Counted from the stretch's first letter, positions 13,913 through 21,821 are shown. The stretch: 26,839 nt of DNA from an uncultured Blautia sp. (GCA_934402155.1 CAKRTP010000011.1:1-26839), one strand, 5' to 3'. The notes: generated from the letters alone by a model not told the origin. Translations and numbers: made by a program.

Positions 13913-15268
13913 ATGCATATCATAATTATTGGGTGCGGCAAAGTTGGTCGTACTCTCGCAGAACAGCTTCAGGAAGAAGAAACTGATCTCACTCTGATTG
14001 ATATGAATGCCGATATTATCGATGATCTCACAGAAGATATTGATGCTATGGGAATTGTCGGAAACGGTGCAAGTATCAACACTCTTATGGAGGCCGGAGT
14101 ACAGACTGCTGACATCCTGATCGCTGTAACCGCTTCCGATGAACTGAATCTTCTCTGCTGTCTGATCGCGCAAAAAACAGGCCATTGCCAGACAATTGCC
14201 CGTGTAAGAAATCCCATTTACAGTAAGGAGATCGGCTTTATCAAGGAACGACTCGGGCTCTCAATGATCATAAATCCCGAACTGGCTGCTGCACGGGAAA
14301 TTTCCCGTCTTCTTCGTTTTCCGGCTGCGATCAAGATTGATCCTTTTTCCAAGGGCCGCGTAGAACTGCTCAAGTTTAAAGTCCTTCCGGAATTCAGTCT
14401 GGATGGTATGTCTGTTTCTCAGATCACAGACAAATACCGCTGCGATATACTTTTTGCTGCAATCGAAAGCAAGGACACTCTTGCGATCCCAGGTGGCGAT
14501 CATCTGGTTCATAACGGAGATTTTGTTTCTATCATTGCAACACCCAAAAACACAGCGCTTTTCTTCAAGAAAATTGGCCTTAAAACCCATCAGGTCAGAA
14601 ACACTCTGATCATTGGCGGAGGCACGATCTCATATTATCTTGCCAAAGCGCTTTCTGACCTTAAGATCAGTGTCAAAATTATTGAAAAAGACAAAAAACA
14701 TTGTGAAGAGCTGAGCGATATGCTCCCTGATGCAACAATCATCTGCGGAGACGGAACAGAACGATCTCTTCTCATGGAGGAGGGACTTGCAACAGTCGAA
14801 TCTTTTGTAACTCTCACCAATATGGATGAAGAAAATATCTTCCTGTCACTTTCTGCAAAAAAACTTACCGAGGCAAAACTTATAGCAAAGGTTAATCGAC
14901 TGCCATACAAGGATGTCATCGATGATCTGGATATTGGAAGTGTAATTTATCCTAAATATATTACTTCGGATTCCATTCTCCGTTATGTCCGTGCCATGCA
15001 GAATACGATTGGAAGTAATGTAGAAACTCTCTATCATATTCTGGATAATCAGGCTGAGGCTCTTGAGTTTGTTATCAGAGATAATTCGCCAGTTGTCGGC
15101 ATTCCTCTTGCTGAGCTGAACCTCAAGAGCAATCTTCTGGTCTGCTGTCTTACACGCAAGGGCACTGTTCGCATTCCAAGAGGTCAGGATACTATCCAGA
15201 TCGGTGATAATGTTGTCATTGTAACTACCAACAAAGGCCTTCGCGATATTCGCGATATTCTGGCATAA
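13913..15268 (+). CDS. trkA: Trk potassium uptake regulatory subunit TrkA
   Basis: A 451-residue cytoplasmic regulator with two RCK halves, the normal full TrkA length. Half 1 has a Rossmann turn IIIGCGKVGRTLA (4-16) and acidic LIDMNADI; its RCK-C domain covers about 140-225. Half 2 begins TLIIGGGTISYYLAKAL (about 227) with IIEKDKKHCEEL, and ends with a second RCK-C. TrkA binds NAD(H)/ATP and gates TrkH; RCK-C domains of this family can bind c-di-AMP. GGAGG is 5 bases before the ATG. trkH follows after 14 bases. Confidence 0.95.
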   Translation: MHIIIIGCGKVGRTLAEQLQEEETDLTLIDMNADIIDDLTEDIDAMGIVGNGASINTLMEAGVQTADILIAVTASDELNLLCCLIAQKTGHCQTIARVRNPIYSKEIGFIKERLGLSMIINPELAAAREISRLLRFPAAIKIDPFSKGRVELLKFKVLPEFSLDGMSVSQITDKYRCDILFAAIESKDTLAIPGGDHLVHNGDFVSIIATPKNTALFFKKIGLKTHQVRNTLIIGGGTISYYLAKALSDLKISVKIIEKDKKHCEELSDMLPDATIICGDGTERSLLMEEGLATVESFVTLTNMDEENIFLSLSAKKLTEAKLIAKVNRLPYKDVIDDLDIGSVIYPKYITSDSILRYVRAMQNTIGSNVETLYHILDNQAEALEFVIRDNSPVVGIPLAELNLKSNLLVCCLTRKGTVRIPRGQDTIQIGDNVVIVTTNKGLRDIRDILA

Positions 15269-15282
15269 AAGAGGGAAACGCT

Positions 15283-16722
15283 ATGAATTTTCGTATTATC
15301 GCTTATATTGTAGGATGGGTGTGTAATTTTCAGGCAATCTTTATGCTTCTGCCTTTTTTTACAGCACTTATTTACCAGGAACAGGAATTCAGTTCTTTTC
15401 TGGCAGCCATGGCAGTATGCCTTGTTATTGGAATTCCTCTTACCATAAAAAAGCCCAAAAACAAAGTATTTTATACAAAAGATGGCTGCGTTGCTGTCGC
15501 ACTGAGCTGGCTTGCCTTATGTATTTTCGGTGCAGTTCCATTTGTTGTCAGCGGATATATTCCACATCCGGTTGATGCACTTTTTGAGACTGTTTCCGGC
15601 TTTACGACTACGGGTTCCAGTATCCTTACTGATGTAGAGGTCCTTCCTCACTGCATACTCATCTGGAGAAGTTTTACCCACTGGATCGGTGGAATGGGAG
15701 TTCTTGTATTTCTGCTCTCCCTCCTTCCTCTTGCCGGCGGCTATCATATGAACCTTATGAAAGCTGAAAGTCCGGGACCATCCGTCAGTAAGCTTGTACC
15801 CAAAGTACAGTCCACTGCCAAGATTCTTTATACTATTTATTTTGGCATGACGATCATTCAGATCATACTTTTATTAATTGGAAAAGTTCCTCTTTTTGAT
15901 ACACTGTGTATCGCTTTTGGTACTGCCGGAACTGGTGGATTTGGTATCGTTAATGACAGTCTTGGAAGCTACAGCACCTACTGTCAGGTCATCACTACGA
16001 TTTTTATGATCCTGTTTGGAGTAAATTTTTCCGCATATTATCTGGTTCTGACCAAAAAATTCCGTCAGGCCTTCAAGTATGAAGAAGTTCGTTATTATTT
16101 TGGGATCATTGCTGTTTCCATCCTGATCATCACGCTTAACACAGCTCACCTGTTCCGCAATATCCAGACTGCATTCCAGCAGGCTGCATTTCAGGTTGGT
16201 TCCATTATCACCACAACAGGATTTTCAAGCACAGACTTCAATCAATGGCCTGCGCTGTCCAAAACTGTTCTGGTTCTTCTGATGTTTGTCGGAGCATGTG
16301 CCGGAAGTACCGGTGGCGGAATCAAAGTTTCCCGTATTCTGATTCTGTGTAAAGCAGCCAGAAAAGAATTTCAGCTTTATCTGCATCCAAACGCGGTCAA
16401 AAAGATAAAAATGGATAACAAAAACATTACACACGAAATTCTTCGATCTACTAATATTTATATCAGTGTGTATCTTCTGATTTTTGCTGCGTCTGTTTTG
16501 CTGATCGCAATTGACAATTTTGATCTGATCACCAACTTTACAGCCGTTGCCGCGACACTCAACAATATCGGTCCAGGATTTGAAATTGTTGGCCCAATGG
16601 GAAACTTCAGTTCTTTTTCTTACCTGTCCAAGAGTGTTCTGATCTTTGATATGCTTGCAGGAAGGCTGGAAATATTCCCTCTTCTGCTTCTCTTCTTCAA
16701 AGGCACCTGGAAACGCTTCTGA
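15283..16722 (+). CDS. trkH: Trk potassium uptake channel subunit TrkH
   Basis: A 479-residue membrane protein forming the potassium pore. The four pore-loop filter segments are visible: FTTTGSS (107-113), FGTAGTGGFGI (about 212), IITTTGFSSTDF (about 306) and TLNNIGPGFE (about 427). It is the partner of TrkA, cotranscribed from upstream, and its gene ends in a strong terminator. RBS GAGGG precedes the ATG at 15283. It is shared with neither mscS nor gdpP, but all three are part of osmotic and potassium balance. Confidence 0.95.
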   Translation: MNFRIIAYIVGWVCNFQAIFMLLPFFTALIYQEQEFSSFLAAMAVCLVIGIPLTIKKPKNKVFYTKDGCVAVALSWLALCIFGAVPFVVSGYIPHPVDALFETVSGFTTTGSSILTDVEVLPHCILIWRSFTHWIGGMGVLVFLLSLLPLAGGYHMNLMKAESPGPSVSKLVPKVQSTAKILYTIYFGMTIIQIILLLIGKVPLFDTLCIAFGTAGTGGFGIVNDSLGSYSTYCQVITTIFMILFGVNFSAYYLVLTKKFRQAFKYEEVRYYFGIIAVSILIITLNTAHLFRNIQTAFQQAAFQVGSIITTTGFSSTDFNQWPALSKTVLVLLMFVGACAGSTGGGIKVSRILILCKAARKEFQLYLHPNAVKKIKMDNKNITHEILRSTNIYISVYLLIFAASVLLIAIDNFDLITNFTAVAATLNNIGPGFEIVGPMGNFSSFSYLSKSVLIFDMLAGRLEIFPLLLLFFKGTWKRF

Positions 16723-16728
16723 TAACTA

Positions 16729-16774
16729 ATAACAAAATCTCTGATTTTTGATTAGAGATTTTGTTATTTTTTTT
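16729..16774 (+). terminator. Strong terminator after trkAH
   Basis: A 14-bp perfect stem (16729-16742 with 16754-16767), an 11-base loop and eight T residues immediately after. It lies 6 bases after the trkH stop. Confidence 0.92.
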
Positions 16775-16822
16775 GCAATATGAGCCGACAATTTCCCTGT
16801 TTCTGATAAATTTTAGGTTTTC

Positions 16823-16876
16823 TTCACATTTTCTTCAAAACCTCATCACAGTTTTTTCACATTTATCCGTTATAGT
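16823..16876 (+). promoter_or_regulatory. Pho-box-like promoter
   Basis: Four hexamers at exact 11-bp spacing: TTCACA (16823), TTCAAA (16834), ATCACA (16845), TTCACA (16856). This is the known arrangement of PhoP/PhoB binding sites (TTHACA repeats separated by 5 bp). A -10 hexamer TATAGT (16871-16876) follows 9 bp after the last repeat, with no recognisable -35, as expected of an activator-dependent promoter. Transcription would start near 16883, rightwards, into a region with no convincing gene. Confidence 0.6.
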
Positions 16877-16882
16877 AATATG

Positions 16883-17026
16883 CATAGAAGGCGATATGCT
16901 TTCTATAAAATATTTTTCTTTTTCATACGCGCCGGTACGAAAGTACCGGCCTCCTTCCATTTATAGAGTTTTTTTACTTTCTCATAACCAAAAACACACT
17001 TTGCATTTTGCAAAGTGTGTTTTTTA
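16883..17026 (+). ncRNA. Candidate phosphate-regulated small RNA
   Basis: The start is inferred from the -10 at 16871-16876. Hairpin 1 (16884-16892 with 16898-16906) has 9 bp including one G-U. After a U-rich single-stranded stretch, hairpin 2 is a perfect 8-bp stem GCCGGTAC with its complement (16931-16938 with 16943-16950), closed by a GAAA tetraloop. Then CTCCTTCC (16951-16958) is complementary to Shine-Dalgarno sequences. A T run at 16969-16975 or the strong terminator ending near 17025 would end it, giving about 90 or 143 bases. The one ORF across it reads through the terminator stem and is not credible. The family is not recognised. Confidence 0.5.
16990..17025. terminator. Bidirectional terminator before the GH18 gene end
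   Basis: A 12-bp perfect stem (ACACACTTTGCA, 16994-17005 with 17009-17020) extended by A-T pairs, with T runs on both strands. It ends the GH18 gene on the minus strand and the candidate small RNA on the plus strand. Confidence 0.88.
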
Positions 17027-17038
17027 TTGTTTGTCATC

Positions 17039-18718
17039 TTATGATGATGCCTGAAGATTCTCACTGATCGTACTCCAGATATCATTGCTCTCAAATCCCA
17101 GTCTCCACTGTGCAACTCCTGCAAGACTGTATTTCGGGATCAGTTTTACTTTCTCTGCAAGTGACTGTGCATCCTCGAGCCAGATCTGATAAGTAGTATT
17201 ATCCTTCTCAAATTCGGCATAATTCTGACCTACACTTCCATCCCACACAGCTTCAACATTATTCTCAGTCAATATCTTCTGTGCTTCACTCATGCCGATG
17301 GCTTCACTTGTAACCGCACCACCCGTTGTCTTCCACAGTCTGGTATAAAACGGAACTGCAAGTATCGTTCTCTGTGCCGGAACTTCCGCAAGTGTATCCT
17401 CTATGCCCTGTTCTACCCAGGGAAGAGATGCCACTGACCCTGCATCTGAACCAACATAATGTTCATCGTATCCCATAATAACTACATAATCTACTATCTG
17501 TCCCTGCTCCTGTCTGTCATAATGACTGGTAAAATCTTCCGGAACCGGATTGTCAACTGAAAGTACAAGATTATTCTTATGGCACTCAATAGAAAGTTCT
17601 CTCAAAAATTCCAGAAAATGTGGTCCGGCATCTTCACTGAGCGTCTCAAAATCAACATTAATTCCGTCCATTCCTATATTCACTGCCGTCTGTATCAGAT
17701 GCTGGATTATATTCTGTCTTGAAGAAAGCTGTGACAAAGTTTCTGTCGTACTTATATCAACAGTAAAGTTGTCTACCAGCCCCCATACCTTAAGTCCCAT
17801 CTGATGAGCCTGAGTTACATAGTCTGCTGAAGACAGATCCCCCAGATTTCCGGATGTATCCTGAATATAGAACCAGGTTGGAGAAATCACATTAAGTCCA
17901 CTGACATTTGCCGTCATATCTCCCAGATAAGCATTCGCATCTGTATTAGTAATCTGGTGCCAGGTCATATTCACCTTATTATCCATTGTCAGATATGTAT
18001 AATCTTCTTTTTCGAAGCTTCTCTCAAAATCCATGGTCTCCATATCTGAAAGGGCTTTTTTCTGTACATATCCAATATATCCATCCATTGTAGAAACCTG
18101 CACCCAATCTTCCAGTGCCTGCATATAAATCAGAGTATCACCTTTCTTTACCTCGGTAAGTACCGGTGCTTTGATTCCGCCACGATAACGAACACTGGTT
18201 TTTTTAGTAGCAGTTGCCACATTCACACCTGAGAATTCATGCTGAATCACTATCCTGGAAGGATTTTCATATTCATAAAAATCCAGATCTGTATATTTCT
18301 TTACAAGAGAAAGGCTCAGATATACCTTGCCATCTTTCAGCCATACATCTCCACCCTCAGATTCTGATGACGGAAATTTCTCAAGTGATGACGGAGTTGC
18401 ATATAATATCTGCTGGTTTTGATTGTCCCAGTAATATCTCTGGTTCAGATAGGCACTGACCATCTCCTGCGGAAGATAAACCTGCTCTTTGGATGTAAGA
18501 GCTCTCTCTTCCATAATATCCGTTCCCAGAACAACTACCATCTCGCCCTCTGCCGGCTGACCATAGTATTCAGTCAGATCCATACGTTCTTTGGATGGAA
18601 TATACTTACCGATAATATACTTTCCTGTACCTGCCACAGCAATCAAAAATACCAGCACAATAACGATCTTGATCGGAATGAGCTGTTTTCTCCTCTGCGC
18701 TTCATTCATTCTTTTCAT
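17039..18718 (-). CDS. Membrane-anchored GH18 glycosidase with SH3 domain
   Basis: A 559-residue cell-surface protein. One N-terminal membrane helix (residues 14-37) anchors it. It is followed by a copper-amine-oxidase-N-like segment (about 80-158, VYLPQEMVSAYL and VYLSLSLVKKYTDLDFYEY), a bacterial SH3 domain (173-224) and a GH18 barrel (238-550). The active-site motif reads DGINVDFE (351-358): the canonical DxxDxDxE has Asn for the middle Asp, as in the spore-cortex N-acetylglucosaminidase (SleL/YaaH) group. The general acid Glu358 is kept. The ATG at 18718 is used because GGGAGG is just upstream and the predicted -10 (18757-18762) leaves only about 32 bases of leader. Peptidoglycan hydrolysis or binding during spore or envelope growth is likely. 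It is a single gene. Confidence 0.85.
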   Translation of the reverse strand: MKRMNEAQRRKQLIPIKIVIVLVFLIAVAGTGKYIIGKYIPSKERMDLTEYYGQPAEGEMVVVLGTDIMEERALTSKEQVYLPQEMVSAYLNQRYYWDNQNQQILYATPSSLEKFPSSESEGGDVWLKDGKVYLSLSLVKKYTDLDFYEYENPSRIVIQHEFSGVNVATATKKTSVRYRGGIKAPVLTEVKKGDTLIYMQALEDWVQVSTMDGYIGYVQKKALSDMETMDFERSFEKEDYTYLTMDNKVNMTWHQITNTDANAYLGDMTANVSGLNVISPTWFYIQDTSGNLGDLSSADYVTQAHQMGLKVWGLVDNFTVDISTTETLSQLSSRQNIIQHLIQTAVNIGMDGINVDFETLSEDAGPHFLEFLRELSIECHKNNLVLSVDNPVPEDFTSHYDRQEQGQIVDYVVIMGYDEHYVGSDAGSVASLPWVEQGIEDTLAEVPAQRTILAVPFYTRLWKTTGGAVTSEAIGMSEAQKILTENNVEAVWDGSVGQNYAEFEKDNTTYQIWLEDAQSLAEKVKLIPKYSLAGVAQWRLGFESNDIWSTISENLQASS

Positions 18719-18756
18719 TTGTTCCTCCCTTTTCGGTTCAGAGCATGTTTTCATTT

Positions 18757-18762
18757 ATTATA
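18757..18762 (-). promoter_or_regulatory. -10 element upstream of the GH18 gene
   Basis: A TATAAT hexamer on the minus strand. No clear -35 at 17 bp. Start near 18750 supports translation from 18718, not from the longer reading. Confidence 0.4.
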
Positions 18763-18829
18763 TCACGTTTTATTATGAATGTATTATTTATTTATGTTTT
18801 TTAAGTCTTTTTACATTTTTTTCATATTT

Positions 18830-18882
18830 GGGATTTTCCAGTCTGGTCAGGTATAAGGAGGAAACCTTTTTTGGAAAATCCC
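18830..18882. other. Long stem-loop between GH18 and the small gene
   Basis: A perfect 11-bp inverted repeat (GGGATTTTCCA, 18830-18840 with 18872-18882). The 31-base loop contains AAGGAGG on the plus strand and can form a small AAGG/CCTT stem. No T run follows on either strand. It may be a processing or terminator-like hairpin for the small gene at 18940-19161, or a free-standing element. Confidence 0.4.
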
Positions 18883-18939
18883 TTATTCTTCTGTATTTGC
18901 TTCAAACTCTCCTGATATCCGTTCGCGTTTTCCCAGGAA

Positions 18940-19161
18940 TTATCTGATTAGGTCAAAATCAACTCTTGCGATCCTGCCTGTCTCATCTTCAGTGTAGTCT
19001 CTCATGTAACCTCCGCCCTCTGCGATCAAACAGGCTTTCGCAATATCCTTCGGAGTACTGGGTTCTCCATTCATAAAAAGCCGAATCCCGCTCTTTTTAT
19101 ATGTCTCCAGCTCTTTTTTCAGAGGTTTCATGGATTTTTTACTGCACTTTTCGTGTGACAT
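18940..19161 (-). CDS. Small conserved-looking hypothetical protein
   Basis: A 73-residue basic protein, MSHEKCSKKSMKPLKKELE at the start and GRIARVDFDLIR at the end, with no signal peptide or membrane segment. The codon pattern and the ordered sequence (KDIAKACLIAEGGGYMRDYTEDETG) look real. AAAGGAGG lies about 16 bases before the ATG, too far for a standard ribosome site. An internal ATG (19131) has none either, so the start is uncertain. No family is recognised. Confidence 0.55.
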   Translation of the reverse strand: MSHEKCSKKSMKPLKKELETYKKSGIRLFMNGEPSTPKDIAKACLIAEGGGYMRDYTEDETGRIARVDFDLIR

Positions 19162-19341
19162 ATTTTTGCAGATTTTTCCTCCTTTCTCTCAAAATAAGAT
19201 TTTAGAAAACACCTGACTTGTCAGGAAAAAATACCCCTCTGCAATTGAATTTAATCTTATGGAAATTGCATCTGCCACAGCCGGAACGCTGCATGACATG
19301 TAAATGATGGCAATGACTTGTTTGTAGAAATAAGAATTGCA

Positions 19342-19368
19342 GTAACTGTTCGATACCTCAACAGTCAC
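19342..19368. repeat. Dispersed palindromic repeat, copy e (degenerate)
   Basis: GTAACTGTT at the left and AACAGTCAC at the right form an imperfect inverted repeat with a 9-base loop. It matches the family word GTAACTGTTC. No ATGSATTTTGACC box adjoins it. Confidence 0.4.
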
Positions 19369-19547
19369 AGATTGTAATGTTATTATGTAAGTTAGTTCAG
19401 CTTCTTTCGTTGTTCAATCACAAGAATCATATTTTTCCTTAAGATTCATTATACAGATTTCTTCTGTAGTTGCAAGGATTTTTCTTGATTTGTAAAAAAA
19501 TTCCCATTTTATTTCCAAATATTTTAGAAATAGGTAAATCTAATTTC

Positions 19548-19577
19548 TTTACATCCACTATAGTTGTGGTATATAAT
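19548..19577 (+). promoter_or_regulatory. mecA: mecA promoter
   Basis: TTTACA (19548-19553) and TATAAT (19572-19577) with an 18-bp spacer, which contains a CCAC-N7-GTGG inverted repeat. The leader to the mecA ATG would be about 128 bases. Confidence 0.5.
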
Positions 19578-19711
19578 ATGTGATATAAGTCATGGACTAT
19601 ATCCTGATTTTGATATTATATTCCTGATTTTTTATAATTATAAGTTATAATGCATATGAAGGACAGTTACCATATAATAATAACAGGATCCAAAGAATAG
19701 GATGTGATGAA

Positions 19712-20455
19712 ATGAAACTAGAAAAAATCAACGATAATCAAATTCGTTGTACCTTAACACGAGAAGATCTTGAAATGCATCAGGTAAATTTACGAGAACT
19801 GGCTTATGGCTCAGAGAAAGCCAAAAAGCTTTTCCGTGATATGATGCAGCAGGCTCAGATAGAATTTGGATTTGAAGCAGATAATATTCCGCTGATGATC
19901 GAGGCGATCCCTGTGAATCTTGACAGCGTCATCCTCATCATTACCAAGGTAGAAGATCCCGAAGAATTAGATACCCGTTTTTCCAAGTTCTCTCCATACA
20001 AAGAAAGTACTCAGACAGAACCACTTCAGCTTGATGGAGCTGACAGTATCATTGATATTTTCCAGAAAATCTGTGAGTCCAAGCTCAAAAGCAAATCTTC
20101 CAAATCCGCAGAAACCGGAGAATCAGATGAATCTTCTTCCGATTCCGGAGAAACACCGGCAGTCAATCTGATTCGTCAATATACATTTGCTCACCTGGAT
20201 GATGTAATAGCAGCATCTCACGGACTCAATGGCTTTTTCTCCGGTGAGAATACCTTATACAAGAATTCCGGTAATGGAAGCTATCAGCTTATCATTCACC
20301 AGTCTTCTCACTCCCCGCAGGAATTCAATAAAGTCTGCAATATTCTTTCTGAATATGGTAAGGGTCGTGCCTGTACACCTGCCGGTGAGGCATATTTGAT
20401 TGAGCATGGGGAACTGATTTCTATCAATGCTCTGCAACAGTTAATACAGCTTTAA
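19712..20455 (+). CDS. mecA: Adaptor protein MecA
   Basis: A 247-residue MecA-type adaptor that in Bacilli targets substrates such as ComK and Spx to the ClpC-ClpP protease. N-terminal domain MKLEKINDNQIRCTLTREDL is typical, followed by KAKKLFRDMMQQAQIEFGF. A low-complexity Ser/Glu/Lys linker (about 125-150) separates it from the C-terminal ClpC-binding domain (TFAHLDDVIAASHGL onward), ending with the conserved EYG-KG and YLIEHG. Ribosome site AGGATGTGATGA is weak. A long AT-rich leader precedes it. Terminates at 20480-20517. Confidence 0.9.
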   Translation: MKLEKINDNQIRCTLTREDLEMHQVNLRELAYGSEKAKKLFRDMMQQAQIEFGFEADNIPLMIEAIPVNLDSVILIITKVEDPEELDTRFSKFSPYKESTQTEPLQLDGADSIIDIFQKICESKLKSKSSKSAETGESDESSSDSGETPAVNLIRQYTFAHLDDVIAASHGLNGFFSGENTLYKNSGNGSYQLIIHQSSHSPQEFNKVCNILSEYGKGRACTPAGEAYLIEHGELISINALQQLIQL

Positions 20456-20479
20456 CCATGACTTATATGCAGCTGATAT

Positions 20480-20517
20480 ATTATAAAAGACTGGCATCTC
20501 TGCCAGTCTTTTATAAT
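20480..20517. terminator. Bidirectional terminator
   Basis: A 17-bp perfect stem (20480-20496 with 20501-20517) with a TCTC loop. T-rich on both sides; it overlaps the stop codon of the DUF1858 gene and ends mecA. Confidence 0.85.
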
Positions 20518-20720
20518 TAGTTATTCTCCAGAAAATCGTTGATCTGCTGAACCAGAACATCAACATCCATTCCATGAACCATAGCTGCTTCTTCCAGGGA
20601 TTCCATCTGTGAAGACGGGCATCCAAGGCAGTGCATTCCTGCTCTCATAAGAATCGGTGCAATATTCGGATCTAAAGTAATCAACTGGCCGATCAGCATA
20701 TCTTTTGTAACCTTTGCCAT
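20517..20720 (-). CDS. DUF1858 redox-disulfide-type small protein
   Basis: A 67-residue DUF1858 domain protein (the ScdA N-terminal / hybrid-cluster-associated redox-disulfide type). The conserved core is [38 protein letters not shown]. The CLGC pair (about 31-34) is the likely metal, cluster or disulfide site. AGGAGG precedes the ATG. It is divergent from the ferredoxin gene, and the two may share a redox theme. Exact function is unknown. Confidence 0.85.
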   Translation of the reverse strand: MAKVTKDMLIGQLITLDPNIAPILMRAGMHCLGCPSSQMESLEEAAMVHGMDVDVLVQQINDFLENN

Positions 20721-20843
20721 TGTATTTTCCTCCTTTTCTCAGGGTTAGAAAATAAATCTCTAAATCCCAGTGATAGTCTTCATTATAATATAAAACTATG
20801 CAGTACGCAACGTCTCATATCAAAAAACTGTGTAAATTTATAC

Positions 20844-20872
20844 TTGTATTCTTCCCTGATATATATTAGAAT
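20844..20872 (+). promoter_or_regulatory. Ferredoxin promoter
   Basis: TTGTAT (20844-20849) and TAGAAT (20867-20872) with a 17-bp spacer. Leader of about 45 bases. Confidence 0.45.
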
Positions 20873-20924
20873 AGCTTTATGGATACCTGAAAAGGTACTA
20901 AAGATATAAAGGAGGATATCAATT

Positions 20925-21098
20925 ATGGCATACGTAATTTCTGACGATTGTGTAAGCTGCGGAACATGTGCAGCAGAATGCCCAGCAGAGGCTATTTCTG
21001 AAGGTGCAGAGCATTTCGAGATCGATGCTGATGCATGTCTTGACTGCGGAACATGTGCAGATGCATGTCCAACAGAGGCTATTCACCCAGCTGAATAA
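20925..21098 (+). CDS. 2[4Fe-4S] ferredoxin
   Basis: A 57-residue clostridial-type ferredoxin, low-potential electron carrier for pyruvate:ferredoxin oxidoreductase, hydrogenase and similar enzymes. Two complete C-x2-C-x2-C-x3-C-P motifs are visible (CVSCGTCAAECP and CLDCGTCADACP), each followed by the typical AEAI/TEAI. The protein is acidic. AAAGGAGG is 9 bases before the ATG. It is followed by a strong terminator, so it is monocistronic. Small size and high expression signals fit a housekeeping role. Confidence 0.96.
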   Translation: MAYVISDDCVSCGTCAAECPAEAISEGAEHFEIDADACLDCGTCADACPTEAIHPAE

Positions 21099-21115
21099 TC
21101 TATCTGAGACCAAAC

Positions 21116-21150
21116 AAAAGAAGCTGTAGTTTTTCTACAGCTTCTTTTTT
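21116..21150. terminator. Terminator after ferredoxin, also serving merR
   Basis: A 14-bp stem (AAAAGAAGCTGTAG, 21116-21129 with 21135-21148) with a 5-T loop and T tract on the plus strand. It overlaps the stop codon of the MerR gene on the minus strand. Confidence 0.88.
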
Positions 21151-21659
21151 GATCTTTTTTCAACAGTTGCCGCTGCTTCTTTTCTTGCCAGCTGCTGTCT
21201 TCGAATAGCAAGATCCAGAGAACGGCATCTCTCTTCATCTTCATTTTCATTCTGGAATTTAAGTTCCTGTGCGATCAGCCGTTCCAGAATTGTCTCAAAT
21301 TCCAGAATTTTTTTATTATTTACTTTCCCGACTTCTTCCAAAACTTCTTCTTCCGCAATCTCATCTGATACTTCCTGCTCCAAATCCTCACCTTCCAGCA
21401 GTTTTATCCGGTTTTCGGCGGTACCTGGTACTGTCCTGGCCAGTTTTGGAATCAGCTCACGTATTGCCTGAAGCCTGAGTCCTCGTTTCTTAAGTTCTTT
21501 TATATTCAAAAAGAGCTGAATATCATATCCGGTGTAATATCGATGACCAAGTTCATTTCTGTGGATTCTCAGTTCCAGTTCTTCCTCCCAGTACCGCAGG
21601 ACATAAGATTTCACTCCGGTCATTTCTACTGCCTGTCTGACGGTATACCTTGTCTCCAT
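21135..21659 (-). CDS. MerR-family regulator
   Basis: A 174-residue protein with an N-terminal MerR winged helix-turn-helix (METRYTVRQAVEMTGVKSYVLRYWEEE, then RYYTGYDIQLFLNIKELKKRGLRL). A Glu-rich linker and a long predicted coiled coil (about 110-170) follow, instead of a metal-binding or drug-binding domain. No cysteine ligand cluster is visible. ATG 21659 has AGGAGGTGG just upstream; the longer in-frame reading is not supported. The inducer and targets are unknown; the location before dnaB is not informative. Confidence 0.85.
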   Translation of the reverse strand: METRYTVRQAVEMTGVKSYVLRYWEEELELRIHRNELGHRYYTGYDIQLFLNIKELKKRGLRLQAIRELIPKLARTVPGTAENRIKLLEGEDLEQEVSDEIAEEEVLEEVGKVNNKKILEFETILERLIAQELKFQNENEDEERCRSLDLAIRRQQLARKEAAATVEKRSKKKL

Positions 21660-21754
21660 GGTCCACCTCCTATGAAATTCATCACCTATAATTATAATGA
21701 AAAACCCTCTCAAATTCAATAAAAACTGTCCGACAGAATTCTCCTGCAACCTGC

Positions 21755-21807
21755 AAAAAAACAGACACAAAGAAAAATTTCCTGTAGTTTTTCCTTTATG
21801 TCTGTTC
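21755..21807 (-). terminator. dnaB operon terminator
   Basis: On the minus strand an imperfect hairpin (ACAGACA at 21800-21806 pairing with TGTCTGT at 21761-21767, plus inner A/T pairs) is followed by seven T residues. It lies 15 bases after the dnaB stop. Confidence 0.65.
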
Positions 21808-21821
21808 TCAAACCATAATAT

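Larger units (their letters stand above)
19162..19711. other. 550-bp intergenic region upstream of mecA
   Basis: AT-rich and without a convincing gene on either strand. It holds a short stem CCTGA-CTTG-TCAGG (19212-19225 region), a bulged 8-bp stem (19265-19272 with 19306-19314), a degenerate repeat copy e (19342-19368) and the mecA promoter (19548-19577). The stretch 19375-19540 shows nothing distinct. Confidence 0.5.

Noticed and set aside
16761..17054. A plus-strand ORF across the Pho-box region, including an internal ATG at 16896
   Set aside because: It reads through the terminator stem and into the GH18 gene end; only the RNA structure looks meaningful. A short leader peptide cannot be fully excluded.
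16903..17124. A 73-codon minus-strand ORF over the GAAA hairpin
   Set aside because: It overlaps the GH18 3' end and the bidirectional terminator, and its composition is unlike a gene.
20919..21113. A minus-strand ORF of 64 codons with many Cys
   Set aside because: It is the antisense of the ferredoxin, whose plus-strand cluster motifs are complete.
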